A stretch of 64,000 nucleotides of DNA from Paenibacillus sp. PCH8 (GCF_002968835.1 NZ_PKQK01000003.1:868001-932000); one strand, 5' to 3'. Positions 34,497-43,757 are shown, counted from the stretch's first letter. The notes: generated by a model not told the origin, from the sequence alone. Program-made: numbers and translations.

Positions 34497-34512
34497 AGTG
34501 AATTTAATCACA
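34497..34512. promoter_or_regulatory. FNR-like palindrome between adhE and fnr
   Basis: AGTGAATTTAATCACA has one mismatch to TGTGA-N6-TCACA. It lies 218 nt before the fnr ATG and could serve fnr autoregulation or adhE. The rest of this 430-nt divergent region contains a TATACT -10 candidate near 34573 but no gene. Confidence 0.55.
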
Positions 34513-34729
34513 ATGTTTGAAATTTCGCCATCTTTGCCCCCTTTCCATGCCCCCCAAACGGTAAGATTAGGTATATACTGAACTTAAAAATTGAACCACC
34601 GCAATTTGTACCGTCCTTCCTCCCGGCCGAGATGACCCTGATCCAGGACGGCAACCGTTTGCGGCGAACCTCGGAGACACATGCAAGCTACAGAAGGTCG
34701 TCCGATGGAGACAAAGGGGAGATAGACTT

Positions 34730-35446
34730 ATGAGAGAACTAACGAGTGTACTGGAAAAACGCGGAAATACCAACTGTTTCTCGGAAACAAATTTCAACCA
34801 TCTGCTGGTGACGATGAAAGATAGAACCTATCCCGAAGGCACCCACCTGTACTGGGAAGGCGACGTCTCCGACAAACTTTATTATATGAAGCGGGGTCGA
34901 GCCCAGATTACCAAATCTACCGATGAGGGCAAGGAACTAATCATGTACATGTATCAGTCCGGTGATATGATCGGTCAGGCTGACCCCTTCTTTGGCTCCA
35001 AACACAGCTTTTCAGCGGAAGTGCTGGAAGATAGTGAGATTGGTGTATTGGAACACAAAGACCTGGAGATGCTGATTTGCCAGCATTGTGATTTTGCGAT
35101 TGACTTTATGAAATGGATGGGCATCCACCACCGACTAACCCAGACCAAGTTCCGGGATCTCATGTTGTACGGCAAACCGGGTGCATTGTGCTCCACCCTT
35201 ATTCGGCTTTCGAATTCTTATGGCGAGCCTCATGGGGAGCATGTCATTATTCACAAAAAAATCACCCACACGGACCTCTCCAATATGATTGGAGCAACCC
35301 GAGAAAGTGTGAACCGTATGCTCAGTGATCTTCGCAAAAAAGATGCGATTGAATATGACAACGGCATGATTGTCATCAAAGATCTGAAGACACTGCAAGG
35401 GATCTGCCACTGTGAACTGTGTCCAAACGAGATCTGTCGTATTTAA
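34730..35446 (+). CDS. fnr: Fnr, Crp/Fnr-family oxygen-sensing regulator
   Basis: Activates fermentation and nitrate respiration genes without oxygen. 238 residues, the same length as B. subtilis Fnr. cNMP-like beta-barrel (about 30-140; GDMIGQADPFFGSK), a dimer helix, and a C-terminal HTH (THTDLSNMIGATRESVNRML near 190). The C-terminus has ICHCELCPNEICRI: the C-x2-C-x4-C set at 228, 231 and 236 matches the Bacillus-type C-terminal 4Fe-4S ligands (227, 230, 235 in B. subtilis). ATG is preceded by AAAGGGGAG. The IS element lies 46 nt after its stop. Confidence 0.95.
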   Translation: MRELTSVLEKRGNTNCFSETNFNHLLVTMKDRTYPEGTHLYWEGDVSDKLYYMKRGRAQITKSTDEGKELIMYMYQSGDMIGQADPFFGSKHSFSAEVLEDSEIGVLEHKDLEMLICQHCDFAIDFMKWMGIHHRLTQTKFRDLMLYGKPGALCSTLIRLSNSYGEPHGEHVIIHKKITHTDLSNMIGATRESVNRMLSDLRKKDAIEYDNGMIVIKDLKTLQGICHCELCPNEICRI

Positions 35447-35618
35447 TTCATCCTCATCCAATATCGTGTTTTCCATAATTTCAAATGAAAATAAGGGGCT
35501 GTCCCATAAGTCATAAAAATGGCTAGGGACAGCCCTGTTTTCTAAATTGTAAAACAAAAAGAAACCGCTCCTTGGTAAAATGGAAGTACGACCCACCATT
35601 TGAAAGGAGACGGTTTCT

Positions 35619-37178
35619 TTGTACATTCAATATACCATGGATCAACTTTTCTTGCCAATGGATTTGGAGACAGATATCCCCGAAAATCACATCGTTCGTG
35701 TCGTGAATGACGCAGTCAACCGCCTGAGCGATTCCATTTTTAATGCGGCGTATCCTGGCGGGGGCCGCCATAGTTACCACCCCAAAATGCTCACTAAAAT
35801 CATCATCTACGCCTACACCCAGCGAATCTATTCTTCCCGACAAATCGCCAAGGCGGTTCGGGAAAACATCATGTTTATGTGGCTCGCCGGGCGACAACAG
35901 CCGGATTTTCGGACCATTAATCGCTTCCGTTCCGAGCGGATGAAAGAAGTGCTGGAAACCGTGTTTACCCATATACTGGAGTTGCTTGTTCAGGAGCAAT
36001 ACGTATCCTTGGAACACTACTTTCTGGACGGAACCAAGCTTGAAGCGAATGCGAATCGGTACACCTTCGTCTGGAAAAAGGCTGTCGTCAAGTACCAGGC
36101 CAAGCTGCAAGAAAAAGTACATACCCTGTTCCAAGCCATCGAAGCGGCCGAAAGTGAAGAAGATGCGCTCCACGCGGGTACAGACCTCCCTGAGCTCGGG
36201 GAAGCTTCCGCACTCACGGCAGAAAAGGTGGAAAAAGCGGTTCAGCAACTGGAGGAATCTTTACAAGAAAAACCGAAAAACAAAATCGTAAAGAAAGCCG
36301 TGCGCCAGTTACGCAAAGACTTGCTACCGCGGCTGCAAAAGTATGAGCACCAGATCCAAACCGCAGGGGAGCGGAATAGCTATAGCAAAACCGATCCGGA
36401 CGCAACGTTCATGCGAATGAAAGAAGATCATATGCGAAATGGTCAATTGAAGCCAGGGTACAATGTGCAGATTGGAACGGAAAACCAATTTATTTTGGGT
36501 TACACGGTGCACCAGCGACCGACAGACACGAAATGTCTGAAGCCCCATCTCGATCATTTAGAAGAAACGCTCGGCAAAAAACCGAAGACTGTCATTGCCG
36601 ATGCAGGATATGGAAGCGAAGAAAATTACAGCTATTTCGAAGAGAACAACATCCAAGCGATCGTCAAATACGGGACGTACCATAAGGAGAAAACGAGGGC
36701 CTTTCAGCAAGCGATTGGCAAAGTGGATCACTGGAGCTACAACGAAACGGAAGATTCATGGAGCTGTGCGGCCGGGAAGACGTTACGTTTTCGGTACGAA
36801 AGCGAGACGGTCACGGAAAGTGGTTACACGATTCGTACCCGCCATTATCGAAGTGAAGATTGTAGTGCATGTCCTCTGAAAGCAACATGCACCAAAGCCA
36901 AAGGAAATCGGGAGATCGCGATCAGTCTGACCTATATGCGGCAAAAAAACGAGATGCGGGAACGACTGCGCAGTGAGGAAGGATACACCCTTTCCGTTCG
37001 GCGCATGACGGAGCCGGAGAGTGTGTTTGGACAAATCAAAAACAACCGGGGATTCCGAAGATTCCTGCTTCGCGGCTTGCAAAAAGTAAGCCTGGAGGTC
37101 GGGTGGCTTTGCCTTGCCCACAATCTGCTTAAAAAAGCCGCAATGACGGAAAAACGCAAAAAGGACAAAGCAGGATAA
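35619..37178 (+). CDS. IS1182-family transposase
   Basis: 519 residues. N-terminal DUF772-type domain (MDLETDIPENHIVRVVNDAV, YHPKMLTKIIIYAYTQRIYS) followed by a DDE domain interrupted by a Lys/Glu-rich helical insert (about 150-250). Candidate catalytic residues are Asp in EHYFLDGTKLEANAN, Asp in TVIADAGYGSEENYSYF and Glu in RMTEPESVFGQIKNNRGF. A zinc-like CSACPLKATC cluster is near 415. The TTG start has AAAGGAG upstream. The frame is uninterrupted, so the element may be active. Confidence 0.93.
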   Translation: MYIQYTMDQLFLPMDLETDIPENHIVRVVNDAVNRLSDSIFNAAYPGGGRHSYHPKMLTKIIIYAYTQRIYSSRQIAKAVRENIMFMWLAGRQQPDFRTINRFRSERMKEVLETVFTHILELLVQEQYVSLEHYFLDGTKLEANANRYTFVWKKAVVKYQAKLQEKVHTLFQAIEAAESEEDALHAGTDLPELGEASALTAEKVEKAVQQLEESLQEKPKNKIVKKAVRQLRKDLLPRLQKYEHQIQTAGERNSYSKTDPDATFMRMKEDHMRNGQLKPGYNVQIGTENQFILGYTVHQRPTDTKCLKPHLDHLEETLGKKPKTVIADAGYGSEENYSYFEENNIQAIVKYGTYHKEKTRAFQQAIGKVDHWSYNETEDSWSCAAGKTLRFRYESETVTESGYTIRTRHYRSEDCSACPLKATCTKAKGNREIAISLTYMRQKNEMRERLRSEEGYTLSVRRMTEPESVFGQIKNNRGFRRFLLRGLQKVSLEVGWLCLAHNLLKKAAMTEKRKKDKAG

Positions 37179-37199
37179 ACCTCTGCTTTGTCCTTTTTT
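37161..37199 (+). terminator. Terminator of the transposase gene
   Basis: AAGGACAAAGCAG pairs with CTGCTTTGTCCTT, followed by TTTTG. The left arm overlaps the last transposase codons. Confidence 0.85.
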
Positions 37200-37272
37200 G
37201 AACGTATGAGTGTTATTTCTTTTTGACATTACGCTTTTTAAGGGCTTTTGAGACAGCCCCTTCCTTGTATGC

Positions 37273-37986
37273 TTAGGATGCATTGGTCAGTTCAAGCTTC
37301 ACCGCATCACGTGGATTTAATTTCATATCCAAACCGTTTTCCATCAATTCCTTCTCATTCACCATGATCACCCAACGTTGATTCATGCGAGGGGTGACAT
37401 TTTCAACCGAAACCACAAATTTGTTGTTCTCCGACATTCTCACAATTCCACTGGATTTCAATACATCGCGAACCGTACATTCCTGAACATAGACTCCGGC
37501 ATATTGACGATTGAGATTTGGCATAATATTTCCACCGCTCACCTTGAGTAACGTTGTCTGATAGGCAACGCCGTCTCCCCCACTGTCAGCGGCTTTCACG
37601 TAAATGATCACTTCATCTTTGGCATGAAGCTCCATATCCCAATAATCCTGTTCAATATCCTTGCCATTTAGTTTGACAGCCCAGCTAAGCGATGAATCCA
37701 ATGAGACTTCACCAACGGATTGAATCCGTTTGCCATCCGCTGTAAAATCAACAAGTCCACTATTCAACAGTGCCTTTTTGAGTGTCAAACCTTCACTGAA
37801 ATCTCGCTTAATCGACTTCGTTGCATCAGGCAAAAACGTGCTACCATCTACAGCTACTGTAATTGTATTGGCTGTTTCCGTCTCTTTCACAATCGGCTGC
37901 TCGGAAGGCTGTGTCTCGCTACAACCAGCCAAAATCGCCAGAATAAGCAAACAAACACCTATGTAACCGGGGATTTTCTTCTTCAT
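37273..37986 (-). CDS. Lipoprotein with two DUF4430-like modules
   Basis: 237 residues. Signal peptide with lipobox LAGC near residue 22 (MKKKIPGYIGVCLLILAI). Two similar modules follow (about 45-140 and 150-237). Each ends in a pattern of Trp, a short NGK/NEK turn, then an acidic Asp-rich strand (WAVKLNGKDIEQDYWDMELH, WVIMVNEKELMENGLDMKLN). This resembles the DUF4430 transcobalamin-like fold, which is an inference from pattern only. ATG at 37986 with GGTGGTG upstream; the frame to 38100 has no ribosome site. Its 3' end is 10 nt from the IS, so its original terminator may have been displaced. Confidence 0.6.
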   Translation of the reverse strand: MKKKIPGYIGVCLLILAILAGCSETQPSEQPIVKETETANTITVAVDGSTFLPDATKSIKRDFSEGLTLKKALLNSGLVDFTADGKRIQSVGEVSLDSSLSWAVKLNGKDIEQDYWDMELHAKDEVIIYVKAADSGGDGVAYQTTLLKVSGGNIMPNLNRQYAGVYVQECTVRDVLKSSGIVRMSENNKFVVSVENVTPRMNQRWVIMVNEKELMENGLDMKLNPRDAVKLELTNAS

Positions 37987-38122
37987 GTAGGTAACACCAC
38001 CCTGCGTAAAATCATTCACCCTGTTGTCCATAACCTCTATTATGGCACAATGTTCAACAAAAAAAAGTGTCAAAGCCGTTACTTTTACGGACTGTAACAT
38101 GCATTCAGGGCTTGTACAACAA

Positions 38123-38146
38123 AGAGAGCCTGCGCGCAGGCTCTCT
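38123..38146 (-). terminator. Terminator after the gene at 38184
   Basis: AGAGAGCCTGCG and CGCAGGCTCTCT form a perfect 12-bp palindrome, followed on the minus strand by TTTGTT. Confidence 0.8.
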
Positions 38147-38183
38147 AAACTGAATGATTATTCCATTCTCGTTGAATACGTTG

Positions 38184-38915
38184 TTACTGGACAAAAACCT
38201 GCATGTAAGTCCGGCCTCCATCTCCATCTTTCAGATATGGATTGAGTCCGAAGAACTGTTCCTCAGACACATATACTCCCGTTAACAATCGGCCTTCTAG
38301 CAATCCGCCATCCACCTGCACACAGCAAGAAGGGGCGTCCACGTACTCCTGATATAATGGAATCTGACCATATTGTTGGTGTACCTTGGATACCTTGCCT
38401 TGTTCATGCAAAGGGCGTTCCGAGAAATACGTAGGAACAATATAACGGGCAATGACATCCAGTTCCTGCATGGTATAGAACGTGTCATCACCAAGCCAGG
38501 GTGCGAACATTCGAATCTTCTCATATTGAGACCAGACAACCGCCTGGATCAACATCTCTGCCTGCACCATTCGGCCTTCTCCCACATCAAGATACAATTT
38601 CTTTTCTGGAATGCTTTCTTCTGTGGAAGAGATTTCACCCTTCGGTTTTCTCAGCTCACATCCGATACATTTCCAGCCTCTTGATGTTTGAATCCATTTT
38701 TGCAGCACCACCGGAGCTAATCCCTGACCATCACTGTTCACAGAATACATATTAACGTCAGCAGGATCATCCTTAACTGAACGGGAATATGCGGTGCGCT
38801 TGAATAACTCTGCAGCTTTTTTGTATATCAGATGAATCTGAATGGATGCGCTCTCAAGTTCCGCAATATCTTGCTTGCCGTAGCGTACTTCACGGGATAA
38901 GCTTTCTTCTCTCAT
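38184..38915 (-). CDS. Hypothetical soluble protein
   Basis: 243 residues, not recognised. It has no signal peptide or membrane helix. The N-terminal 60 residues are charged and helical. A central WKCIGCELRKPKG segment carries a CxxC pair, and a cysteine pair (APSCCVQVDGG) is near 210. ATG is preceded by AGGAGG. Monocistronic between its own terminator and an intergenic region. It may be specific to this genus. Confidence 0.6.
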   Translation of the reverse strand: MREESLSREVRYGKQDIAELESASIQIHLIYKKAAELFKRTAYSRSVKDDPADVNMYSVNSDGQGLAPVVLQKWIQTSRGWKCIGCELRKPKGEISSTEESIPEKKLYLDVGEGRMVQAEMLIQAVVWSQYEKIRMFAPWLGDDTFYTMQELDVIARYIVPTYFSERPLHEQGKVSKVHQQYGQIPLYQEYVDAPSCCVQVDGGLLEGRLLTGVYVSEEQFFGLNPYLKDGDGGRTYMQVFVQ

Positions 38916-39046
38916 GACAAGTGGCCTCCTTCGCTCCGGCCGTCTGTGGCCATTTTCTTAGATTATACTACAACTCATGACAACATGTGCACGCCCAGGA
39001 GAAAAACGCCCAGCTCCGTTATATTGTATAACGCTACACCTAAGAC

Positions 39047-39084
39047 AAAAAACTCCTGATTTCTACGGAAACCAGGAGTTTTTG
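39047..39084 (-). terminator. Terminator after the HxlR-family gene
   Basis: On the minus strand AAAAACTCCTG pairs with CAGGAGTTTTT, with an inner TTTC/GAAA pair, and T residues follow. Confidence 0.85.
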
Positions 39085-39120
39085 TTCATTATTTCAAGGG
39101 ACACGTGAGAATACTATACG

Positions 39121-39438
39121 TTAGTCAACCCAGTGCTCAGCCCAGTCTTGAATTTGGTTCATGACCGGCTGTAGTGCCTTGCCCTTCTCTGTCAGCTCGT
39201 ATTCAATACGAACCGGCGTCTCGGGGTAGACGTGACGAACCAGAATACCTTCACTCTCCAGATCCTTCATCCGTTCCGATAACATCTTGTCACTCATAGA
39301 CGGAATCAGATTGGAGATGTCCTTGAATCGCTTCGCACCACTCATCAATGTTTGAATAATCAAACCATTCCAGCGCTTGCCCAAAAAAGAAAACGCCGTC
39401 TCAAAACGCGGACACATCCGCAAGTCTTGGCCTTCCAC
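39121..39438 (-). CDS. HxlR-family transcriptional regulator
   Basis: 105 residues in the MarR-like winged-helix class. The opening MCPRFETAFSFLGKRWNGLI holds the family FLGKRW motif and an N-terminal Cys at the place used by redox-sensing YodB/HypR. KRFKDISNLIPSMSDKMLSE is the recognition helix, and RIEYELTEKGKALQP the wing. The GTG at 39438 has GAGGTG upstream. A palindrome at 39477-39497 lies 39 nt before the start and may be its own operator. No partner gene is adjacent. Confidence 0.88.
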   Translation of the reverse strand: MEGQDLRMCPRFETAFSFLGKRWNGLIIQTLMSGAKRFKDISNLIPSMSDKMLSERMKDLESEGILVRHVYPETPVRIEYELTEKGKALQPVMNQIQDWAEHWVD

Positions 39439-39476
39439 ATTAATCACCTCTTTAGAGATCACTCAACTTACGTTTT

Positions 39477-39497
39477 GTTAGTATATTTCATATTAAC
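39477..39497. promoter_or_regulatory. Candidate operator upstream of the HxlR regulator
   Basis: GTTAGTAT and ATATTAAC are inverted half-sites (one mismatch) around 5 nt. The spacing and position near the expected promoter suggest autoregulation. Confidence 0.45.
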
Positions 39498-39649
39498 ACA
39501 TTTAAGCTTCAAAGAAAACGTCTGCCGCTAAAAAGTTCAAATTTTAGAAGCACAAAACCCAATGGATTATATATCCCAGTATACATGACACCCTGCTCCT
39601 GTAACCATGGAAAATATCTTATAACTTCCCATAATACTATCTTACCCAA

Positions 39650-39697
39650 AAAGAACCCCACTGCCACAGTCATCATCGACTTGGAGAAGGGTTCTTT
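39650..39697 (-). terminator. Terminator after the thuA-like gene
   Basis: On the minus strand AAAGAACCC and GGGTTCTTT pair around a 30-nt loop, followed by TTGGG. Confidence 0.6.
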
Positions 39698-39716
39698 GAG
39701 TATACGCTTTTGCGGC

Positions 39717-40445
39717 TTAGACCAGCACGCCACCAAATGGTCTTACAGGTTCGCTCTTGCCGTATTGAGGCTTAAAGCTGCGAGCAGGATATGCCCATTT
39801 CACTGCATTGCTGATCACTCTTAGTATTTCCGGCTTGTAATAGGTCGGATACGTCTCGTGACCTGGTCGGAAATAAAAGATCTTGCCTTCACCGCGCCGG
39901 AACGTGCATCCGCTCCGGAATACTTCTCCACCTTGGAAATTGCTTACAAATACCAGCTCATCCGGTACGGGAATATCGAAGAATTCGCCATACATCTCTT
40001 CTTTTTCCAATACAATCTTGCCTTCAATGCCATCCGCAATCGGATGGGATGGATTAACACACCATACAATCTCCTGCTCGTCCGCTACACGCCACTTCAG
40101 ATCACAGCTTGTTCCCATCAGTGCTTTGAATGGTTTCGAGAAATGACCTGAATGAAGCACGATCATACCCATACCATTCAAAACTCGTTGTACAACCTTC
40201 TGTGAGATCTCATCGCTTACGCGATCATGTGCCATATGTCCCCACCATATCAGCACATCCGTGGAATTCAGCACTTCATCACTTAATCCGTGTTCAGGCT
40301 GATCCAGTGTAGCCGTACGTATCGCGAAACCTTCGCCGCCCAGTCCGTCCGCCAGCGCTCGATGCAGACCATCCGGGTAGACTTCCCTTACTTCATCGTG
40401 AATTTTCTCATGGACAAATTCATTCCAAATGGTGACGTTGATCAT
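39717..40445 (-). CDS. ThuA-like trehalose utilization protein
   Basis: 242 residues, class I glutamine amidotransferase-like fold. Characteristic segments are STDVLIWWGHMAHDRVSDE, GMGMIVLHSGHFSKPFKAL (HSGH/GH pair) and KIFYFRPGHETYPTYYKPEI. In alpha-proteobacteria ThuA acts with ThuB in oxidation of trehalose and related sugars; the exact substrate here is unknown. The ATG at 40445 with AGGGGGA upstream is preferred over a TTG at 40451. It is next to a TIM-barrel isomerase and Gfo/Idh dehydrogenases, which fits a 3-keto-sugar pathway. Confidence 0.88.
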   Translation of the reverse strand: MINVTIWNEFVHEKIHDEVREVYPDGLHRALADGLGGEGFAIRTATLDQPEHGLSDEVLNSTDVLIWWGHMAHDRVSDEISQKVVQRVLNGMGMIVLHSGHFSKPFKALMGTSCDLKWRVADEQEIVWCVNPSHPIADGIEGKIVLEKEEMYGEFFDIPVPDELVFVSNFQGGEVFRSGCTFRRGEGKIFYFRPGHETYPTYYKPEILRVISNAVKWAYPARSFKPQYGKSEPVRPFGGVLV

Positions 40446-40469
40446 ATGCAATTTCCCCCTAGTATAGCT

Positions 40470-41438
40470 CTAAACCCACCACATATCGCCCAGCGGTTCT
40501 TCAATCAATACTTGCTGGAGATTCTGTACCGCTTTAGAGAATCCTTCTTCAACCGACATCAGTCCGTCCTCGTGTTCAATACTTACTACATAATCATATC
40601 CGACCAGACGCAAGGCACTCATGATATCTGCCCAAGTCTTGTTATCATGTCCATAACCGACCGAGCGGAACTGCCATGCACGATCCAGCATATTGCTATA
40701 ATCTTGCATATCCGTTACACCGTGTTTGTTCACGTTCACCGGATCAATTGTTGTATCTTTGGCATGGAAGTGATGGATTGCATTCTCACGTCCCAGAATG
40801 TGAATCGCCTGTACCGGATCAATACCTTGCCACCACATGTGACTTGGATCCAGATTGGCTCCGATCACTTCACCTGCTGCTTCACGCAATCTCAGCAACG
40901 TTGCCGGTGTATGAACCGAGAAGCCACCGTGCAGCTCCAGGCCAACTTTTACATTACGATCTGCTGCAAACTTGCCCCACTCCGTCCAGTAAGGAATGAC
41001 TTTGTTTTCCCACTGCCATTTCAGGATCTCCTGGAAGTCATTCGGCCAAGGTGCAACAGGCCAGTTCGGATATTTAGCATCCTCATGGTCTCCCGGACAG
41101 CCGGAGAATGTATTAACTACAGGTACTTCCAGCTTCTCAGCCAGCTCTACCGATTTAACGAAATCATCGTGGAATCCTTTGGCAATATCCTTTTGCGGAT
41201 GAAGCGGGTTACCGTGACAGCTCAATGCGCTGATTGTCAATCCACGTGATTCCACCGCATTTTTGAAATTTTTCAGTGCTGTAGGATTGCTTAACAATTC
41301 ATCCGGTTTACAATGTGCATTGCCTGGGTGTCCACCTGTTCCGATCTCTACTGCTCTCAATCCTTTGGATGCTACATAATCAAGTGCATCCTCCAATTTA
41401 CGTCCTCCGAATAATACCAAAAATACGCCGAGTTTCAA
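40470..41438 (-). CDS. Sugar phosphate isomerase/epimerase (xylose isomerase-like TIM barrel)
   Basis: 322 residues in the AP endonuclease 2/IolE-type barrel. Metal ligand segments: GLELHGGFSVHTP (Glu, His), GANLDPSHMWWQGIDP (Asp, His), IHHFHAKDT (His) and VVSIEHEDGLMSVEEG (Glu). It starts MKLGVFLVLFGGRKLEDALD, with AGGGAGGAA upstream. 24 nt ahead of the thuA-like gene, so one operon is likely. A role in keto-sugar or inositol-like turnover is inferred from the neighbours. Confidence 0.9.
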   Translation of the reverse strand: MKLGVFLVLFGGRKLEDALDYVASKGLRAVEIGTGGHPGNAHCKPDELLSNPTALKNFKNAVESRGLTISALSCHGNPLHPQKDIAKGFHDDFVKSVELAEKLEVPVVNTFSGCPGDHEDAKYPNWPVAPWPNDFQEILKWQWENKVIPYWTEWGKFAADRNVKVGLELHGGFSVHTPATLLRLREAAGEVIGANLDPSHMWWQGIDPVQAIHILGRENAIHHFHAKDTTIDPVNVNKHGVTDMQDYSNMLDRAWQFRSVGYGHDNKTWADIMSALRLVGYDYVVSIEHEDGLMSVEEGFSKAVQNLQQVLIEEPLGDMWWV

Positions 41439-41636
41439 GTGCGATTCCTCCCTGGATTAAATATCGTATAAGTGCTGAATTCGTGAATATTGAACTGTGT
41501 GCCTTGAACCGTTCAGATCACATGCTTGTTTAGTTATTGTGGAAAATCAAGAGTGTTTCTATCCTGAAATTGAACGTAAGAATACTGGTTATTCCACTGG
41601 GAAGACTTTAAAGATTCATGTCATGATTAATCCGTA

Positions 41637-42761
41637 TTAATGCGATTCCACGGTTTCTGTCTCCGTTTGATCTGTACGGTTGACTGCAAAGGCATCGTAG
41701 CTGCTCTCAAGCTGGATATGCTTGCCTTCAAGTGAAGACCGCTGAAACGAATGCATGGCTTCCAATACATGATATGCAAGCTTGCCACTGGCTTTGTGTT
41801 CGCGTCCGGCACGAATGGATTCGACCATTTCCGTTACCCCGATACCTCGCTCGTTTGATCCACTTTCGAAGACTGGTTTGATCGTCTCCCACGTGTCTTG
41901 ACCATATCTGCGAACCTTCACTTCCCCATTGAAATAATTGGGATCAGGTACACTTAGCGTACCTTCTGTACCATAAATTTCGATCCGTGGCAGATCAGAA
42001 GCTCCGCGAATATCGAAACTGGTAATCATGGTCGCAATGGCACCTGCCGTGAAGTCAATGGTTCCAGCCAAGTGAGTAGGTGTCTGAACTTGCAGTGCAG
42101 TACCCTCCTTTGGTCCGGAGCCAATCTTGCGGTCCGCAATCTGAATGCCTGCAGAAGCACTGATTCTGCGTATCGGTCCAAGCAACGTAATCAGAGCAGT
42201 CAGGTAGTAAGGTCCCATATCGAACATCGGTCCACCACCCGCAACATAGAAGAACTCCGGGTTGGGGTGCCATGCTTCGGGCCCTCCACCCATGAAGAAC
42301 GAAGTCGCCGCAATCGGTTTGCCGATCAGGCCATCTTCAATGGCTTTGCGAGCGGTCTGAATGCCTGAACCCAGGAAAGTATCCGGTGCAGAACCTACAT
42401 ACAATCCCTTTTCCTCAGCCAGCTCAACAACCTTGCGACCATCCTCAAGAGAGATCGCCAGCGGTTTCTCGGCATACACATGTTTGCCTGCTTCAAGTGC
42501 AGCCAGATCGGTTATGGCATGACTGCCAGGAACCGTCAGGTTCAACACCAGTTGAATGTCGTTATCTTGCAGCAACTCATCTACATTGTAAACGTTTGCG
42601 ATATTAAATTCATCTGCCCGTTCCTGAGCGCGTTCAAGAATCAAATCCGCAACAGCTACGACTTCAATGACCGGGTTATTTTTGAGATTCTCCAGATAGA
42701 TGGCGCTGATGTTACCACACCCGATAATGCCTGCTTTCATTTTCTCCACTGTGACGTTCAT
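41637..42761 (-). CDS. Gfo/Idh/MocA-family oxidoreductase
   Basis: About 374 residues. NAD(P)-binding motif AGIIGCGNISAIYLENLKNN at the N-terminus and the EKPLAISLEDGRKVVELAEE segment with the conserved EKP. C-terminal substrate domain from about 125 (GGGPMFDMGPYYLTALITLLGP with the DxGxxY/H pattern). The start is uncertain: AAGGAG abuts the ATG at 42761; 42749 (GTG) and 42740 (ATG) are alternatives. Likely a sugar or inositol dehydrogenase working with the downstream isomerase and ThuA-like proteins. Divergent from an AraC-type regulator. Confidence 0.9.
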   Translation of the reverse strand: MNVTVEKMKAGIIGCGNISAIYLENLKNNPVIEVVAVADLILERAQERADEFNIANVYNVDELLQDNDIQLVLNLTVPGSHAITDLAALEAGKHVYAEKPLAISLEDGRKVVELAEEKGLYVGSAPDTFLGSGIQTARKAIEDGLIGKPIAATSFFMGGGPEAWHPNPEFFYVAGGGPMFDMGPYYLTALITLLGPIRRISASAGIQIADRKIGSGPKEGTALQVQTPTHLAGTIDFTAGAIATMITSFDIRGASDLPRIEIYGTEGTLSVPDPNYFNGEVKVRRYGQDTWETIKPVFESGSNERGIGVTEMVESIRAGREHKASGKLAYHVLEAMHSFQRSSLEGKHIQLESSYDAFAVNRTDQTETETVESH

Positions 42762-42939
42762 CTCCTTACGCATGGTGAGAATCCGTGTTTGAATGTTTAG
42801 ATTGCATATCTGTCATGGGATGTTTCCTGTTGCTTGAATCTAATACTATGGTATTCCGTTTACCCTTCAATTAAAATGAATAATATGATTGAAACATGAA
42901 CTATCTGGTCATAATTTTCGAATTGCAAGGAGTATGCCC

Positions 42940-43757
42940 ATGCCGACAGATCATTCCTGCCAAGTTCTTACAGCAGGCTTCTCATTTCATCGTAAACCCT
43001 ATGCTATGGTGCAGCCTGAAGGGTGAAGAACTACCTGTTAAGACTGCAAACAGACGGACGTTGCCGCTCACGTATTGACGGGTCCATGTCCTTAGTAGAC
43101 GCGGGCGATCTGCTTCTTTTTAATCCTGACGAGCCCTATGAACTGAGAATAGATAATGAAACCAATCCGATGGGAGAACGACTGGTAGAGAGTGGTGACT
43201 ACCATATCTTCTTCAATGGCTCCTGGGTGGATGAGTGGTGGAAGCGTCATAAGCGTCCAACTCGAATCAAGGTTGAGTTGACGGAAAGTCTCCTGGTCTT
43301 ATTCAGACAGCTCGTGCTGGAGCAACGCCGCATCTCCAATCCATATCCGGAAATTTCAAGTTATTATATGCGTATCTTATGTCTTGAAGTGGATCGTCTG
43401 CTCTCGGAGCATCCTACCATTACTAATACCAATTATGTGGCCTATGAGATCAAGAACTACATTGAAGAAAATGCTTCCTCTCTATTCAAACTGAATGATG
43501 TGGCAACACATATTGGCATCAGTGTGTCTCGCGGTGTTCATCTCTTCAAAGAAGCGTTTGGCAAAAGCATCATGCAATATACGCTTGATGTGCGGTTGAA
43601 CATGGCCAGGGAACGGATTATTTTCAGTCCAATGACCCTGGAACAGGTCTCTGAGTCTTCCGGTTTCAATAACTATACCTATTTCCACAGGGTATTCCGT
43701 TCCCGGTTCGGCATGTCCCCGAAGGAATTCCGGGTCATTCACCGGGAACAGATGTAA
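42940..43757 (+). pseudogene. AraC-family regulator with a one-base frameshift
   Basis: The intact product would be about 272 residues. The ATG at 42940 has AAGGAG 7 nt upstream and codes MPTDHSCQVLTAGFSFHRKP up to a TGA at 43024. Adding one G to the GGG run at 43021-43023 joins it to the rest (KNYLLRLQTDGRCRSRIDGS) and completes the cupin-like sensor domain (1-130). The C-terminal tandem HTH is intact (NDVATHIGISVSRGVHLFKE and MTLEQVSESSGFNNYTYFHR). It is divergent from the Gfo/Idh-isomerase-ThuA operon, so it is the probable regulator. An isolated sequencing error is likely. Confidence 0.8.

Larger units (their letters stand above)
35493..37262 (+). mobile_element. Complete IS1182-family insertion sequence
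   Basis: 1770 bp bounded by inverted AAGGGGCTGTC (35493-35503) and GACAGCCCCTT (37252-37262), with partial matching for about 10 nt further in. It contains one intact transposase gene and a terminator. The left end carries a 10-bp palindrome GGGCTGTCCC/GGGACAGCCC (35496-35535) that can stop transcription coming from fnr. No obvious target duplication was found. It splits the region between fnr and the lipoprotein gene at 37273. Confidence 0.85.

Noticed and set aside
35496..35535. Original fnr terminator
   Set aside because: The palindrome lies inside the IS terminal repeat, so it belongs to the element, though it may now serve fnr.
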